Shown: piece after piece, positions 43,010 through 52,100 of the stretch | Layout of the letters: each line of letters begins with the position of its first letter | Position numbering within the stretch: the stretch's first letter is position 1 | Assembly (NCBI GenBank): GCA_017625405.1 | Contig: JAGALB010000042.1 | Span: 1 to 59,294, forward strand | DNA from: Ruminiclostridium sp. | GTDB lineage: Bacteria; Bacillota; Clostridia; Oscillospirales; Ruminococcaceae | Direction: 5' to 3' | DNA: 59,294 nt | Made by a program: the position numbers and the translations under genes | Notes under the pieces: generated by a model | What the model saw: the letters and a program-made list of their open reading frames with translations, nothing else | The model's database searches: none | What the model was told of the DNA's origin: nothing

Positions 43010-45313
43010 TCAGTATAGAATAGTAACCGTTCCTGCTGTTCCGTCTACCTTTGCCCTGTCGCCTGTTTTAAGAACACCCGAAGCACATTGACAGCTTACA
43101 ACGGCAGGAATGCCCAGTTCTCTTGCGACAATTACTGCGTGGGAAAGGGGCGCACCAATATCCGTAACAAGTGCGGCAGCTTTAGGGAAAAGCTTTATCC
43201 AGCCGATATTTGCAGCCTTTACAACAAGTATTTCGCCTTTTTCAAATTTATCGGCTTCATCTATGGAATTCATCACTCTTACGATGCCTTCTGCCTGTCC
43301 GCAGGAACCTGCAACGCCTCTGATAACCCCGTCTGTTTCGTCTGAGCAGTTTTCGCCGGAACGATAAAATCCTGTTGCGCCGCCGCTTTGCTTCCATTCG
43401 TCATAAGTGAATCGTCCGCAGATAATGCTGGGGAAATTGGGCATTGACATCTGCTCGGTGTAAATTTTGCGGCGTACAGATATTTTTTTGGACAGGTCCG
43501 TCCTACCTGAGAGGTATTCTTTAACCTCGCTGAGATATAGCATAAAAATATCATCCTTAAGGCCTGTGAATTCTCCTGCTTTCAGCAGATATTCCCTTAT
43601 TACGCAGAAAAGACGCAGAGCGTCGCTTCTGACCTTTTCACGGTCGTATACTGCGGTAGAATATTTATTCAGCAGCTTGTCAAGCCAGGCGGATTTTGAT
43701 GGATAAAGCTTTTTGAATTCGGCGACTGCTTCCTTGTGTCGCTGCTCCTGTGCTGATTTCATTTCATAAGCGTTTATGCCTGATTCAACATAATCACGGA
43801 TTACATTTTCGGGGAAATCAGGATTCTCGTAAGGATAGGGCATTGAAAGCTCAAGCTCGTCTGCATGACGGTGACCGTATCTCAGAATATATTCTTCCCG
43901 TGTCATTCTGCCGTTTATGACATCATCAATGGCAAGAAGAGAGCCGATACTTTCAATATTGCCATTTCCTGAGCTGTCGGAAAGAAGCTTGTCTGCAAGC
44001 TCGGCACCGCATAGTTTTTCCAGCTGTTCTCTTGTGGAAAACAGTGATTTAAGCGAAAGCGCAGTTGCAATCGCCGATAGTGTTTTCATCATATACGGCT
44101 CGCATTTCCCGCTCCATATTTCGCTGAGTTCTTCAGGGGAAGAGGTGTTTCTTATTTCATCAATAAGACTGTTTCCTGTTTCAATAATTCTGTTTTTGAA
44201 ATTCTTGCCGAAATCGTATTTTCTTATATTTTTTGCAGGAGCACCTGTAACAAGCCCGGCTATTCTTTTCAAAAACGTTTTTTTATCAAAAGGATAAACA
44301 GGAATTTCAAAATCGGGCGGTATTCCTCCTGCAAGCTCGGATATGGCTTTGAAGGCTTTTTCCTTTGACATGCTGAATGACATTATCATTGAGCATAATC
44401 CGCTTATATTAAGATAAAGCTGACCGCAGACGTTTGAAACAAGAGGTATTCCCAGCGTATCAACAAGCAATTTCAGAATCCCGTATGTTACGGGCGAAAC
44501 GGGACGCAGGAAGATTTCGCCCACATTTGTTTTTGAAAGGAGAAGCTCACCGCATAATGAATCATTTATTCTGAATTCGTCATAGCTGTTTTCAAAAATG
44601 GTTGTTATGGGCCGTGCCTGTAAAATATAGAGCTTTCCTTTGCATACTGCCCATTCCATATCAAGCTGACAGCCGAAGATTTTAACGGCCTTTTTTGCAT
44701 ATTTACACATCTTTTCGGCATAAGGCCTGATTTCGTCCGGTCCGTCGAAGCTGTATCTTACAGCGTTGATTCTGAAGCTTCCGTCAAAGCCTTCGCCTGA
44801 TACAAGCTCCTCTCCTGCCCCTTTTACATAGTTGCCTGTGATAAATTCAGTTCCTGCTGTAACTGCGTCGGCAGTAAAGAGCACGCCTGCAAATTCGGCA
44901 GGTATATAACGCTGTATGATGACTGCGATTTTTCCGCTTCCGGTATTTCTTTCATCTGCATAAATTCCTACACGATCATTCCCGACAGAGGATGCAACAG
45001 TTACGACTGCTTCAGGGATTTTATTTACAGGAACATCAAGTACTGTTTCATACGCTCCCGCAAAGGAATCTGCCTTGCCGTCCTCGCCATCAGCAGATGA
45101 GCGTACAGCGTATGTATAGCTTGCAGGAAGCTTTTTTACAAGAGCTGTCAGTTCCTGTTCCGCCTCCTTTTTAAGCGCTCCGTTTTCAAATGCTTCCGAA
45201 GCTATGGCATATCCTGACGGAACAGGAAATCCCGATTCAATAAGGACATTCAATGCTTCAGCCTTGCCTCCGAAGCTCATTTCCTTCAACTCAGAAAGTT
45301 TTTTGATATACAT
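43010..45313 (-). CDS. PEP/pyruvate-binding phosphotransferase (rifampin phosphotransferase- or PpsA-like)
   Basis: 767 residues in three parts. N-terminal ATP-grasp (about 1-240) has 'SFGGKAEALNVLIESGFPVPSGY', 'YAVRSSADGEDG...SFAGAYET', 'FAGVLFTAD', 'DMEWAVCKGKLYILQARPIT'. The middle is helical and poorly conserved. The C-terminal swivelling domain has 'LVTDIGAPLSHAVIVAREL' with the phospho-His and 'VVSCQCASG'. PpsA would also have a PEP/pyruvate barrel, which is missing, so it is closer to rifampin phosphotransferase in layout. The phosphate acceptor is unknown. Co-transcribed 12 nt after a TetR regulator, which fits an inducible detoxification gene. Confidence 0.85.
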   Translation of the reverse strand: MYIKKLSELKEMSFGGKAEALNVLIESGFPVPSGYAIASEAFENGALKKEAEQELTALVKKLPASYTYAVRSSADGEDGKADSFAGAYETVLDVPVNKIPEAVVTVASSVGNDRVGIYADERNTGSGKIAVIIQRYIPAEFAGVLFTADAVTAGTEFITGNYVKGAGEELVSGEGFDGSFRINAVRYSFDGPDEIRPYAEKMCKYAKKAVKIFGCQLDMEWAVCKGKLYILQARPITTIFENSYDEFRINDSLCGELLLSKTNVGEIFLRPVSPVTYGILKLLVDTLGIPLVSNVCGQLYLNISGLCSMIMSFSMSKEKAFKAISELAGGIPPDFEIPVYPFDKKTFLKRIAGLVTGAPAKNIRKYDFGKNFKNRIIETGNSLIDEIRNTSSPEELSEIWSGKCEPYMMKTLSAIATALSLKSLFSTREQLEKLCGAELADKLLSDSSGNGNIESIGSLLAIDDVINGRMTREEYILRYGHRHADELELSMPYPYENPDFPENVIRDYVESGINAYEMKSAQEQRHKEAVAEFKKLYPSKSAWLDKLLNKYSTAVYDREKVRSDALRLFCVIREYLLKAGEFTGLKDDIFMLYLSEVKEYLSGRTDLSKKISVRRKIYTEQMSMPNFPSIICGRFTYDEWKQSGGATGFYRSGENCSDETDGVIRGVAGSCGQAEGIVRVMNSIDEADKFEKGEILVVKAANIGWIKLFPKAAALVTDIGAPLSHAVIVARELGIPAVVSCQCASGVLKTGDRAKVDGTAGTVTILY

Positions 45314-45325
45314 CTGATTTCTCCT

Positions 45326-45901
45326 TTATTTCAGGAACATATTAATATGTTCTGTCACATATCTTCTTAATTGTCCGTCATCGGTGAGATCGATTCCGCA
45401 TTCCTTTTTTATTTCTTCATAACGAAGAATTGCCAGTTCATGCAGACTCGAAAGCTCAAATGCAATAAGACGGCATTCACCTTCGCTCTTTGTGTCGCCA
45501 AAATACTCCTGTATAAATCGCAGGCTTCCTCTTTTGCCCGATATTTCACGATTGAGCAGAGCATATTTTGATATGGCCTTTGCGAATTTATAATGTTTAA
45601 GCATCATTTTCATAGACTCAAAATGAACTTCAACAAGCTTTTCTTCAGGCGAGAGTTTACCCGAAATGATTTCCGCAAATGAAGGATTGCACCTGAATGC
45701 GTCAGCCTGTATTTCTTCATATACCGCCATCAGCAAGGCTTCCCGTGAGCCGAAACAGTAGTTTATCATAGCGAGATTTACGCCTGCTTCTTTTGTAATG
45801 GCACGAGATGTCACTTCAGACGGGTCGCTGCACTCTGTCATCAGCTTTTCCGCTGCTTCAAGCAGAGCTTTTTTTGTATGATCAATATTACGCTTATCCA
45901 T
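45326..45901 (-). CDS. TetR-family regulator
   Basis: 191 residues. HTH 'TSRAITKEAGVNLAMINYCFGSREALLMAVY' is typical TetR; the C-terminal ligand domain is unremarkable. First gene of a two-gene operon with the PEP-utilising phosphotransferase. A palindrome in its own upstream region fits autoregulation. Ribosome binding site AGGAGGAAC. Confidence 0.9.
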   Translation of the reverse strand: MDKRNIDHTKKALLEAAEKLMTECSDPSEVTSRAITKEAGVNLAMINYCFGSREALLMAVYEEIQADAFRCNPSFAEIISGKLSPEEKLVEVHFESMKMMLKHYKFAKAISKYALLNREISGKRGSLRFIQEYFGDTKSEGECRLIAFELSSLHELAILRYEEIKKECGIDLTDDGQLRRYVTEHINMFLK

Positions 45902-45914
45902 TTGTTCCTCCTGA

Positions 45915-45951
45915 ATTAAACGTGTTTAATTATTATTATACATGTTTAATT
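45915..45951. promoter_or_regulatory. Candidate TetR operators
   Basis: ATTAAAC-GT-GTTTAAT (45915-45930) is a near-perfect palindrome just upstream of the TetR start, and ATGTTTAATT (45942-45951) repeats one half-site about two helical turns away. This fits binding by the adjacent TetR protein. Confidence 0.6.
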
Positions 45952-45979
45952 GGATTTGTCAAGTCTTTTTTCAATATAA

Positions 45980-46010
45980 AAAACGGCTCTTTTTAAAAAG
46001 AGCCGTTAAA
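45980..46010 (-). terminator. Terminator of the dfx-bcp operon
   Basis: Stem AACGGCTCTTTTT / AAAAAGAGCCGTT followed on the minus strand by GTTTTTTATA. Confidence 0.9.
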
Positions 46011-46038
46011 ATATATGAAAACCAGTACGTTTAATTCA

Positions 46039-46494
46039 TCAACCCAGTTCTGCAAGAATATCCGCAGCGTTTGTGTCGGGTTTGACTTTAGGCATTACTT
46101 TTTCGATAACACCCTTTTCATCAATTATAAATGTGGTACGCACTACACCCATACTTACTTTTCCGTAAAGCTTCTTTTCCTGCCATACACCGTATGCCTG
46201 TATAGCTTCAAGCTCAGGGTCAGAAAGAAGGATGAAATTCAGATTATGCTTTTCTGCAAATCTTGCATGAGAAGCTGTACTGTCCTTGCTGATGCCGATT
46301 ACTTCTATACCTCTTTTCTGAAATTCGCTGTATAATCCCGAAAAGGCACACGCCTGTCTTGTACATCCGGGAGTGTTATCCTTTGGATAAAAATACAGCA
46401 CGACTTTCTTTCCGATGAAATCCGAAAGGGAAACATCCTTTCCGTTCTTGTCCCTGAGTGTAAAATCAGGCGCTTTCTGTCCGCTTTCAAGCAT
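46039..46494 (-). CDS. bcp: Thiol peroxidase, Bcp/PrxQ type
   Basis: 151 residues, thioredoxin fold. The peroxidatic Cys is in 'YPKDNTPGCTRQACAF' with a resolving Cys five residues on, the atypical 2-Cys PrxQ pattern. Reduces peroxides with electrons from thioredoxin, whose genes trxA and trxB are nearby. Starts 29 nt after desulfoferrodoxin, in the same operon, with AGGAGGAAG upstream. Confidence 0.95.
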   Translation of the reverse strand: MLESGQKAPDFTLRDKNGKDVSLSDFIGKKVVLYFYPKDNTPGCTRQACAFSGLYSEFQKRGIEVIGISKDSTASHARFAEKHNLNFILLSDPELEAIQAYGVWQEKKLYGKVSMGVVRTTFIIDEKGVIEKVMPKVKPDTNAADILAELG

Positions 46495-46523
46495 ACATCT
46501 TCCTCCTTACGGGTTTATTGCAA

Positions 46524-46901
46524 TCAGATATCAGCCTTCCAGAGTCCGTGGAGATTGCAGTAAGCGTATACGGCAACAGGCTTTTCATCAGCAAGTGCAA
46601 AGGTTACAGCAGGTGCGCTGCCTACTTCAAGGTTCTTGCGCTGGCCGCCTCTGTCCGTCTGGAGGTATACCCAGAGAATGCTGTGTTCTTCAGTCATGGG
46701 GTGTGCTACCGAACCGATTTCAACCTTGACTGTATTTCCTTCAACCGTTACAACGGGGATATGCTTTTCGTGGCTCGCTTCAACTGTACCCGGCTTGAGC
46801 TCGGTCATCTTCTGTCCGCAGCACATCATAGGTACGCCTGCATCGTTGATCATTCCGATTAAGTTTCCGCAGTGTTCGCAAATGTAAAATCTGTTGTTCA
46901 T
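46524..46901 (-). CDS. dfx: Desulfoferrodoxin (superoxide reductase, class I)
   Basis: 125 residues. N-terminal desulforedoxin site 'YICEHCGN' and 'PMMCCGQ' binds one rubredoxin-like iron; the SOR domain has His in 'EASHEKHIP', 'GSVAHPM', and 'YAYCNLHGLW' with the Cys-His ligands of the catalytic iron. Reduces superoxide to peroxide without making oxygen, an anaerobe strategy; Bcp, the next gene, can remove the peroxide. The promoter carries a Crp/Fnr-like palindrome. Confidence 0.95.
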   Translation of the reverse strand: MNNRFYICEHCGNLIGMINDAGVPMMCCGQKMTELKPGTVEASHEKHIPVVTVEGNTVKVEIGSVAHPMTEEHSILWVYLQTDRGGQRKNLEVGSAPAVTFALADEKPVAVYAYCNLHGLWKADI

Positions 46902-46929
46902 ATTTTTGTCCTCCGTATTTGTTTTTTTA

Positions 46930-46971
46930 ATAATAACATAATTTATAAATAAATTCTGTGACTATGTCACA
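46930..46971 (-). promoter_or_regulatory. dfx promoter with Crp/Fnr-type palindrome
   Basis: TGTGAC-TAT-GTCACA (46957-46971) is a perfect palindrome centred at 46964. On the minus strand a -10 hexamer TATTAT begins 29 bp downstream of the centre (46935-46930), placing the site near -41, the class II activator position. The same geometry occurs at trxA. Confidence 0.7.
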
Positions 46972-46974
46972 AAA

Positions 46975-47895
46975 CTATTTTCCTGCAAGATATTCTTCTG
47001 CATAATGTGCAGCTACAGCTCCGTCAGCCGCCGCTGTAACAACCTGCCGCAGAGCTTTTGTGCGTATATCACCTGCGGCAAAGACGCCCTCAACACTTGT
47101 GCGTGTACTTTCATCCGCAATTATATATCCGTTTTTGTCAAGCAGTACATTTCCTTTTAAAAAGTCTGTGGCCGGCTTTCTTCCGATGCTTACAAAAACA
47201 CCGTCGCACAAAATATCGGTCTTTGCTTCTGTTTTAACGTTTTTTATACTTATTCCCGTTACTCTTGTGTCGGTTATAAATTCAGATACCGTGCTGTACC
47301 AGAGAAATTCAACATTTTCCGCTTTCATAAGAGGCTCGTGATAAATTCTTTCGGCTCTCAGGGTATCACGCCTGTGGATTACGTAAACTTTTTTCGCCAG
47401 TCTTGAAAGGTACAGGGCGTCAGCTACTGCCGAATTGCCGCCGCCGATTACCGCTACGGTTTTATCCTTATAGAATCTTCCGTCACAATGTGCACAGTAA
47501 TGAACGCCTTTTCCAATCAGTTCCTGTTCACCCGCAATGCCAAGCTCTCTGGGGTTTGCACCAGCGGCAATTATAACTGTTTTTGAAAGGTAAGCGCCTC
47601 CTGTGGTTTCTGTTCGTTTTACGGGTTGCGAAAAATCCACGGAGCTTACCTCGGCATATTCTGTTTTTGCTCCGAAACGTTCTGCACACTGCTGCATTTT
47701 CATCCCCAGAGTAAAGCCGTCTATTCCTTCTTCAAATCCTGGGTAATTGTCTATATCCCCGGTAAGAGCCATCTGACCTCCTGCTGACATACGTTCTAAA
47801 AGAACGGTATCAAGTCCACCTCTGGCCGCATACAGGGCGGCAGTGTAGCCTGCGGGTCCGCCGCCGATTATGATTGTGTCGTAAATATGCTCCAT
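46975..47895 (-). CDS. trxB: Thioredoxin-disulfide reductase
   Basis: 306 residues. FAD loop 'IIGGGPAGYTAALYAARG', redox pair 'YCAHCDGRFY', NADPH loop 'VIGGGNSAVADALYLSRL' and the C-terminal FAD motif 'VFAAGDIRTKALRQVVTAAADGAVAA'. Uses NADPH to reduce thioredoxin. Divergent from the Crp/Fnr-type regulator gene; the dfx promoter lies directly past its stop. Confidence 0.95.
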   Translation of the reverse strand: MEHIYDTIIIGGGPAGYTAALYAARGGLDTVLLERMSAGGQMALTGDIDNYPGFEEGIDGFTLGMKMQQCAERFGAKTEYAEVSSVDFSQPVKRTETTGGAYLSKTVIIAAGANPRELGIAGEQELIGKGVHYCAHCDGRFYKDKTVAVIGGGNSAVADALYLSRLAKKVYVIHRRDTLRAERIYHEPLMKAENVEFLWYSTVSEFITDTRVTGISIKNVKTEAKTDILCDGVFVSIGRKPATDFLKGNVLLDKNGYIIADESTRTSVEGVFAAGDIRTKALRQVVTAAADGAVAAHYAEEYLAGK

Positions 47896-47926
47896 AAAAT
47901 TTATTGTTCCTTTTCCTGTGTTTTTA

Positions 47927-47955
47927 TTGACATCTGACCTAAGCGATAGTAAAAT
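47927..47955 (+). promoter_or_regulatory. Promoter of the Crp/Fnr-type regulator gene
   Basis: TTGACA (47927-47932), 17 bp, TAAAAT (47950-47955). No copy of the GTGAC-N3-GTCAC palindrome was seen here. Confidence 0.75.
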
Positions 47956-47991
47956 ATACTTAAGAAATTCCGTAAGAGAAGGAGTCGTAAA

Positions 47992-48666
47992 ATGTCACGT
48001 GCTATGTTTGAACCCATATACAGGGATATTTTCCCGTTCTGGAATAAAATTTCAGAGGAAGAACGCAGAATTATCTGCGATAATTCCGTTGCATTGTCAT
48101 ATCCTGAAGGAACAACAATCCACGACGGAACCGAATGCTCAGGGATATTCTTTGTCCGTTCGGGGTGCCTCAGGGTCTACATAATGTCAGATGAGGGCAA
48201 GTCTGTAACCCTTTATCGTCTGCATGAAGGGGATATGTGTATGCTTGCTGCTTCCTGCGTATTGCAGTCTGTAACCTTTGATGTGTTCATTGATGCGGAA
48301 GAAAACAGTGAATGCTATATTGTAGGCGGTTCAGCCTTTGAAAGGGTTTCGGAAAATAACCCCGATATAAAGATTTTCGCCCTGGAAACTGCAGTAAGCC
48401 GTTTTTCCGATGTCATGTGGGTAATGCAGCAGATACTCTTTATGAGTATGGATAAAAGACTTGCCATATTTCTCTGGGATGAAGCCGCAAGAACAGGCTC
48501 TGATACTATAACGCTCACCCACGAGCAGATTGCAAAATACATTGTTTCTGCCCGTGAGGTTGTTTCCCGTGTTCTGAAATATTTCTCAGGCGAGGGAATT
48601 GTCGAGGTATCAAGAAAGGGTGTAAAGATTCTTGATAAAAAGCGTCTTAAGGAATTAACCCTCTAA
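47992..48666 (+). CDS. Crp/Fnr-family regulator of the redox group
   Basis: 224 residues. Cyclic-nucleotide-like beta roll (about 20-130: 'SYPEGTTIHDGTECSGIFFVRSGCLRVY') and winged HTH ('LTHEQIAKYIVSAREVVSRVLKYFSGEGIVEV'). It lacks the N-terminal four-Cys cluster of FNR, but has Cys in the roll ('TECSGI', 'SGCLRV', 'AASCVLQ'), so thiol sensing is possible. Flanked by trxB and trxA on the other strand; its 3' end overlaps trxA tail to tail by 12 nt. Probable activator of dfx and trxA through the matching palindromes (inference). Confidence 0.88.
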   Translation: MSRAMFEPIYRDIFPFWNKISEEERRIICDNSVALSYPEGTTIHDGTECSGIFFVRSGCLRVYIMSDEGKSVTLYRLHEGDMCMLAASCVLQSVTFDVFIDAEENSECYIVGGSAFERVSENNPDIKIFALETAVSRFSDVMWVMQQILFMSMDKRLAIFLWDEAARTGSDTITLTHEQIAKYIVSAREVVSRVLKYFSGEGIVEVSRKGVKILDKKRLKELTL

Positions 48667-48963
48667 CATTGCCATAATCTGCGCCTTGGGTCTTGCGCCC
48701 ACTGACTGATTTACAATCTTACCGTTCTTCATAACGGCGAGCATGGGAATGCTGGAAACTCCGAATTCCTGAGAAAGCTCGGGTTCATCATCCACGTTCA
48801 CTTTTCCCACAAGATACTGGGGATTCTCCTTTGCAATTTCATCCACAATGGGAGATACCATGCGGCAAGGGCCGCACCAGTCTGCGTAGAAGTCCAGAAG
48901 AACGGGCTTTTCGCTGTTTCTGATTTCTTCAAAATTATCTATACTTACCTTTACTACTGACAT
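48655..48963 (-). CDS. trxA: Thioredoxin
   Basis: 102 residues with 'FYADWCGPCRMVSPIVDEIA' and cis-Pro 'SSIPMLAVMKNGK'. Start ATG at 48963 has AAAGG 9 nt upstream; the ATG at 48972 abuts it. Supplies electrons to Bcp and other thiol enzymes, reduced by TrxB. Own promoter with a Crp/Fnr-type site. Confidence 0.95.
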   Translation of the reverse strand: MSVVKVSIDNFEEIRNSEKPVLLDFYADWCGPCRMVSPIVDEIAKENPQYLVGKVNVDDEPELSQEFGVSSIPMLAVMKNGKIVNQSVGARPKAQIMAMLEG

Positions 48964-49013
48964 ATTATACATCCTTTCTGTTGTTTCGTTACAAGCTTTC
49001 CTTGTACAATTAT

Positions 49014-49054
49014 ATTGTACCCGGTTTCTGAAAAAATTTCAGTGACAAAGTCAC
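49014..49054 (-). promoter_or_regulatory. trxA promoter with Crp/Fnr-type palindrome
   Basis: GTGAC-AAA-GTCAC (49042-49054) centred at 49048. On the minus strand TACAAT begins 29 bp downstream (49019-49014), the same spacing as at dfx. TATAAT five bases further on is an alternative -10. Confidence 0.7.
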
Positions 49055-49100
49055 AAAATGCAGAAACAATATAATTACATGCAGAAGGAAATAAATCTCA

Positions 49101-49145
49101 AAAAACAACCAGCTCTCCGCTTTGCTGACAGGAGAGCTGGTTTTG
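49101..49145 (-). terminator. Terminator of the galactoside operon
   Basis: Perfect 10-bp stem CCAGCTCTCC / GGAGAGCTGG extended by AAAAC/GTTTT-type pairs; the minus strand continues with GTTGTTTTTTG. Confidence 0.9.
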
Positions 49146-49147
49146 TA

Positions 49148-52100
49148 TTATGTTTCGTCAGGATGCTTTAAAATTTCAAAGCTGTCAAAATCGAAATCAC
49201 AGCCGGGGAGGAATCTGAATTCAATATCGCAGTTTTCTCTGATATCGGGGAGCTTTACAGAAACGGTAATGCTTTCATCGCTGTAAGGGAATTCGATGAT
49301 TTCCTTTACTGCATCGCCCTTTTCGGGAGTAATAACCAGATGAATGGTGTCATTATCATGATGTGTTTTTCCTGTAAGGCGTATTTCGCTTGTGCCGTGA
49401 ACAAAATTCATATCGCTGAAGGTGAAGAATACATTATTTCCGATATTGAGTACACGGTTGCCTGCGATTTCAAAGGTGTCACCGTGAAGCACGTCGTTAT
49501 CGGCAGCATTTATTCTTTCATAAGCCTTAAGCTTTGGGATAAATTCAAAGCCGCCGAAATCAATCCTGAGGTCGGTCTTGTCGAACTCAAAATAAAGATC
49601 ATGCATTCCGCATATTCTGCTTTCAAGAGTGTAGCTGTTGGCGATATATGTCTGCCAGATAAAGTTAGCCTGATACGTGAAATCACCCAGCTTTACAGAG
49701 CCACTTTCAAAGGGCTTGCCTGACCAGAGCCTGAAGCCGAAGGGGCAGTCTTTATGCCAGTTTATAATGCGTACACTGAAGCTGTCTGAGCCGTATCTGC
49801 CGAAATCCGTCTTGCCGAATCCCACAATATTATTGTCAGGCTTGATATTTACACCGCCACGCTGAACCTCGTCCATAATCTTTATGCTGTCGGTATAAAG
49901 GCATCCCGTTACAAACTCATAGGGATTTATATGAGCCTGACCAAAGCCCTCTGCGGTATATTCAAGCTCTGAAATAATTTCAGGCTGTTTTCTTCCGTTC
50001 AGGCTATAACAGCGCAGACGGAAACTTCCGTCGCCTATGGGGCGTACAATCACTTTTCTCCCGTTTGTTTCAAGCTCGGCAATCTTTGTTTCAATACCGC
50101 TGCTTGTTACTGCTTTCCAGAAAATGTCGCTGTACGTGGTGTTTTCAGGGAGCAGCTCTGCGGTAACTTCCGAAACAGGACAATCGGGAGTAAGAACAGC
50201 CCCTGTTGTTCTCACAAGCTCAATTTTACGAAGAGGTATTTCATCTGCGTAAATATCGGTTGTTATATTTTCAAGAGTGTTTATGCCCTTGCGGACAGGT
50301 GCGGGGATTGCCTTTACGGTGACGGATGCACTTTCAAGTCCCTGCCCCTCGGCAGTTACGGTTATATCGCAGGGAGAAACGGGTGCGGCGATATAAGCTA
50401 CCGCCTTACCTGAAAAGAGTCGTCTTGAAGCGGATTTATACAAATCATAATCGGTGCTGTCGCCGTTGTCAAATCCCAGCAATCTTCCTCCGTCAACCCT
50501 TATGCGTATGCGGTCACGTGCGTTCTTTACTTCATATCCGTCCTGGTCAGTTACAGAAACAGTAACGGTGAATAAATCCTCGCCGTCTGCCATGATTTCG
50601 TTTTTGTCGGCTTCAAGGACTATGCTTCTGCTGTCACCGAAGCTGTGTTCGGATGCTGTCATTTCAGTTCCGTCAGCAGAATTTGCCTTAACGACAATTT
50701 CGCCTTTTTCATAAGGCACCTGCCATACTGCGGTATATTCTTCCACCGTTTTTCTGCCTGCGGATTTTCCGTTTACAAAAAGTTCAGCTTCGGAAAGATT
50801 TGTGTATGCCACAACGTCAATAAGCTGACCTTCGTTGAAATCCCAGTAGGGCATTATGTGAAGCACGGGCTTGTCTGTCCATGCCGCCTGATACAGCCAG
50901 AAGCTGTCCTTTTTAAGACCTGCGGTATCAACGTTCCCGAAATATGCGTTTTTTGTTGAGTAGGGGGAGGGTTCACCGATATAGTCTGTACCTGTCCAGA
51001 TATACATACCTGCGCAGAAATCGGTGTCACGGTTTATCGCAATTATTTTCTGTGCAGTGTCCGCAGAAACACCTGCACGGCAATTACCAAGGGAGGAGCA
51101 CTGTAAGTCATCATGAGTCATGAAAGCGCATTCTCTCGGGAAATGATACACACCACGGCTTTTTACTCCCGAAGTTGTTTCGCTTCCGTAGATTTTCCAG
51201 TGAGGATATTTTTCATGATGCTCGCTGTAAAGTCCTTCGCCGTAATTGTAGCCTGCAAGGTCTACCACCTGAGCACAGTTCTGAGCGCCCTCCCAGGGCA
51301 TATAGTTTGAGCCTATGGTTGTGGGCGCATTTTTTCTGAAATCGTGCTTTCTCACTGCATTATGGAGCATTTCAGCCACTTCCCTGCCCCTTGGCGAAAC
51401 GTGCGTATCGTAAATTTCATTACCAACGCTCCACATGATGAGGGAGGGGTGGTTGCGGTCACGCCGTACCCATGAAGCAACATCCTTTTCATACCAGTCA
51501 TCAAAAAATCTGGCGTTATCAAATTCAGTCTTGGGGCGTTCCCACATATCATACGCTTCGCTGTTTACGAGAATACCCATCTCGTCGCACAGCTCCATAA
51601 GCTCCTTTGCAGGCATATTATGAGAGGTACGCACAGAGTTTGCGCCCATTTCCTTCATTGTGCCAAGCTGTCGTCTCAGCGCCGACTTGTTTACCGCCGC
51701 ACCAAGACAACCAAGGTCGTGATGCAGGCATACACCGTTTATTTTTATGTTTCTGCCGTTAAGGAAAAAGCCCTTATCGGTTGTATATCCGATAGTACGC
51801 AGGCCAACACGCTGTTCGGCGCGGTCAAGCTCTTCGCCGCTTTTTTTCAGTGAAACAGAAAGATTCAGAAGATTCGGAGAAGCCATATCCCAGATGTCTT
51901 CAGCGCCGACATTTTCGAGAATGAAACGGTGCTCTGCAAATGCTTCCGCAGGAATTTCTGCACAGTAGGAAAGATTCTTTCCGCTGAGAGAAATTTCAAG
52001 AACGCAGTCTTCGGGATTTTCGACTTCGGCGGAAATTGTACATTCCCATTTGCTTTCATTTTTTACTGCGGAAAAATAAACACCGTCGGTTTTAAGATAT

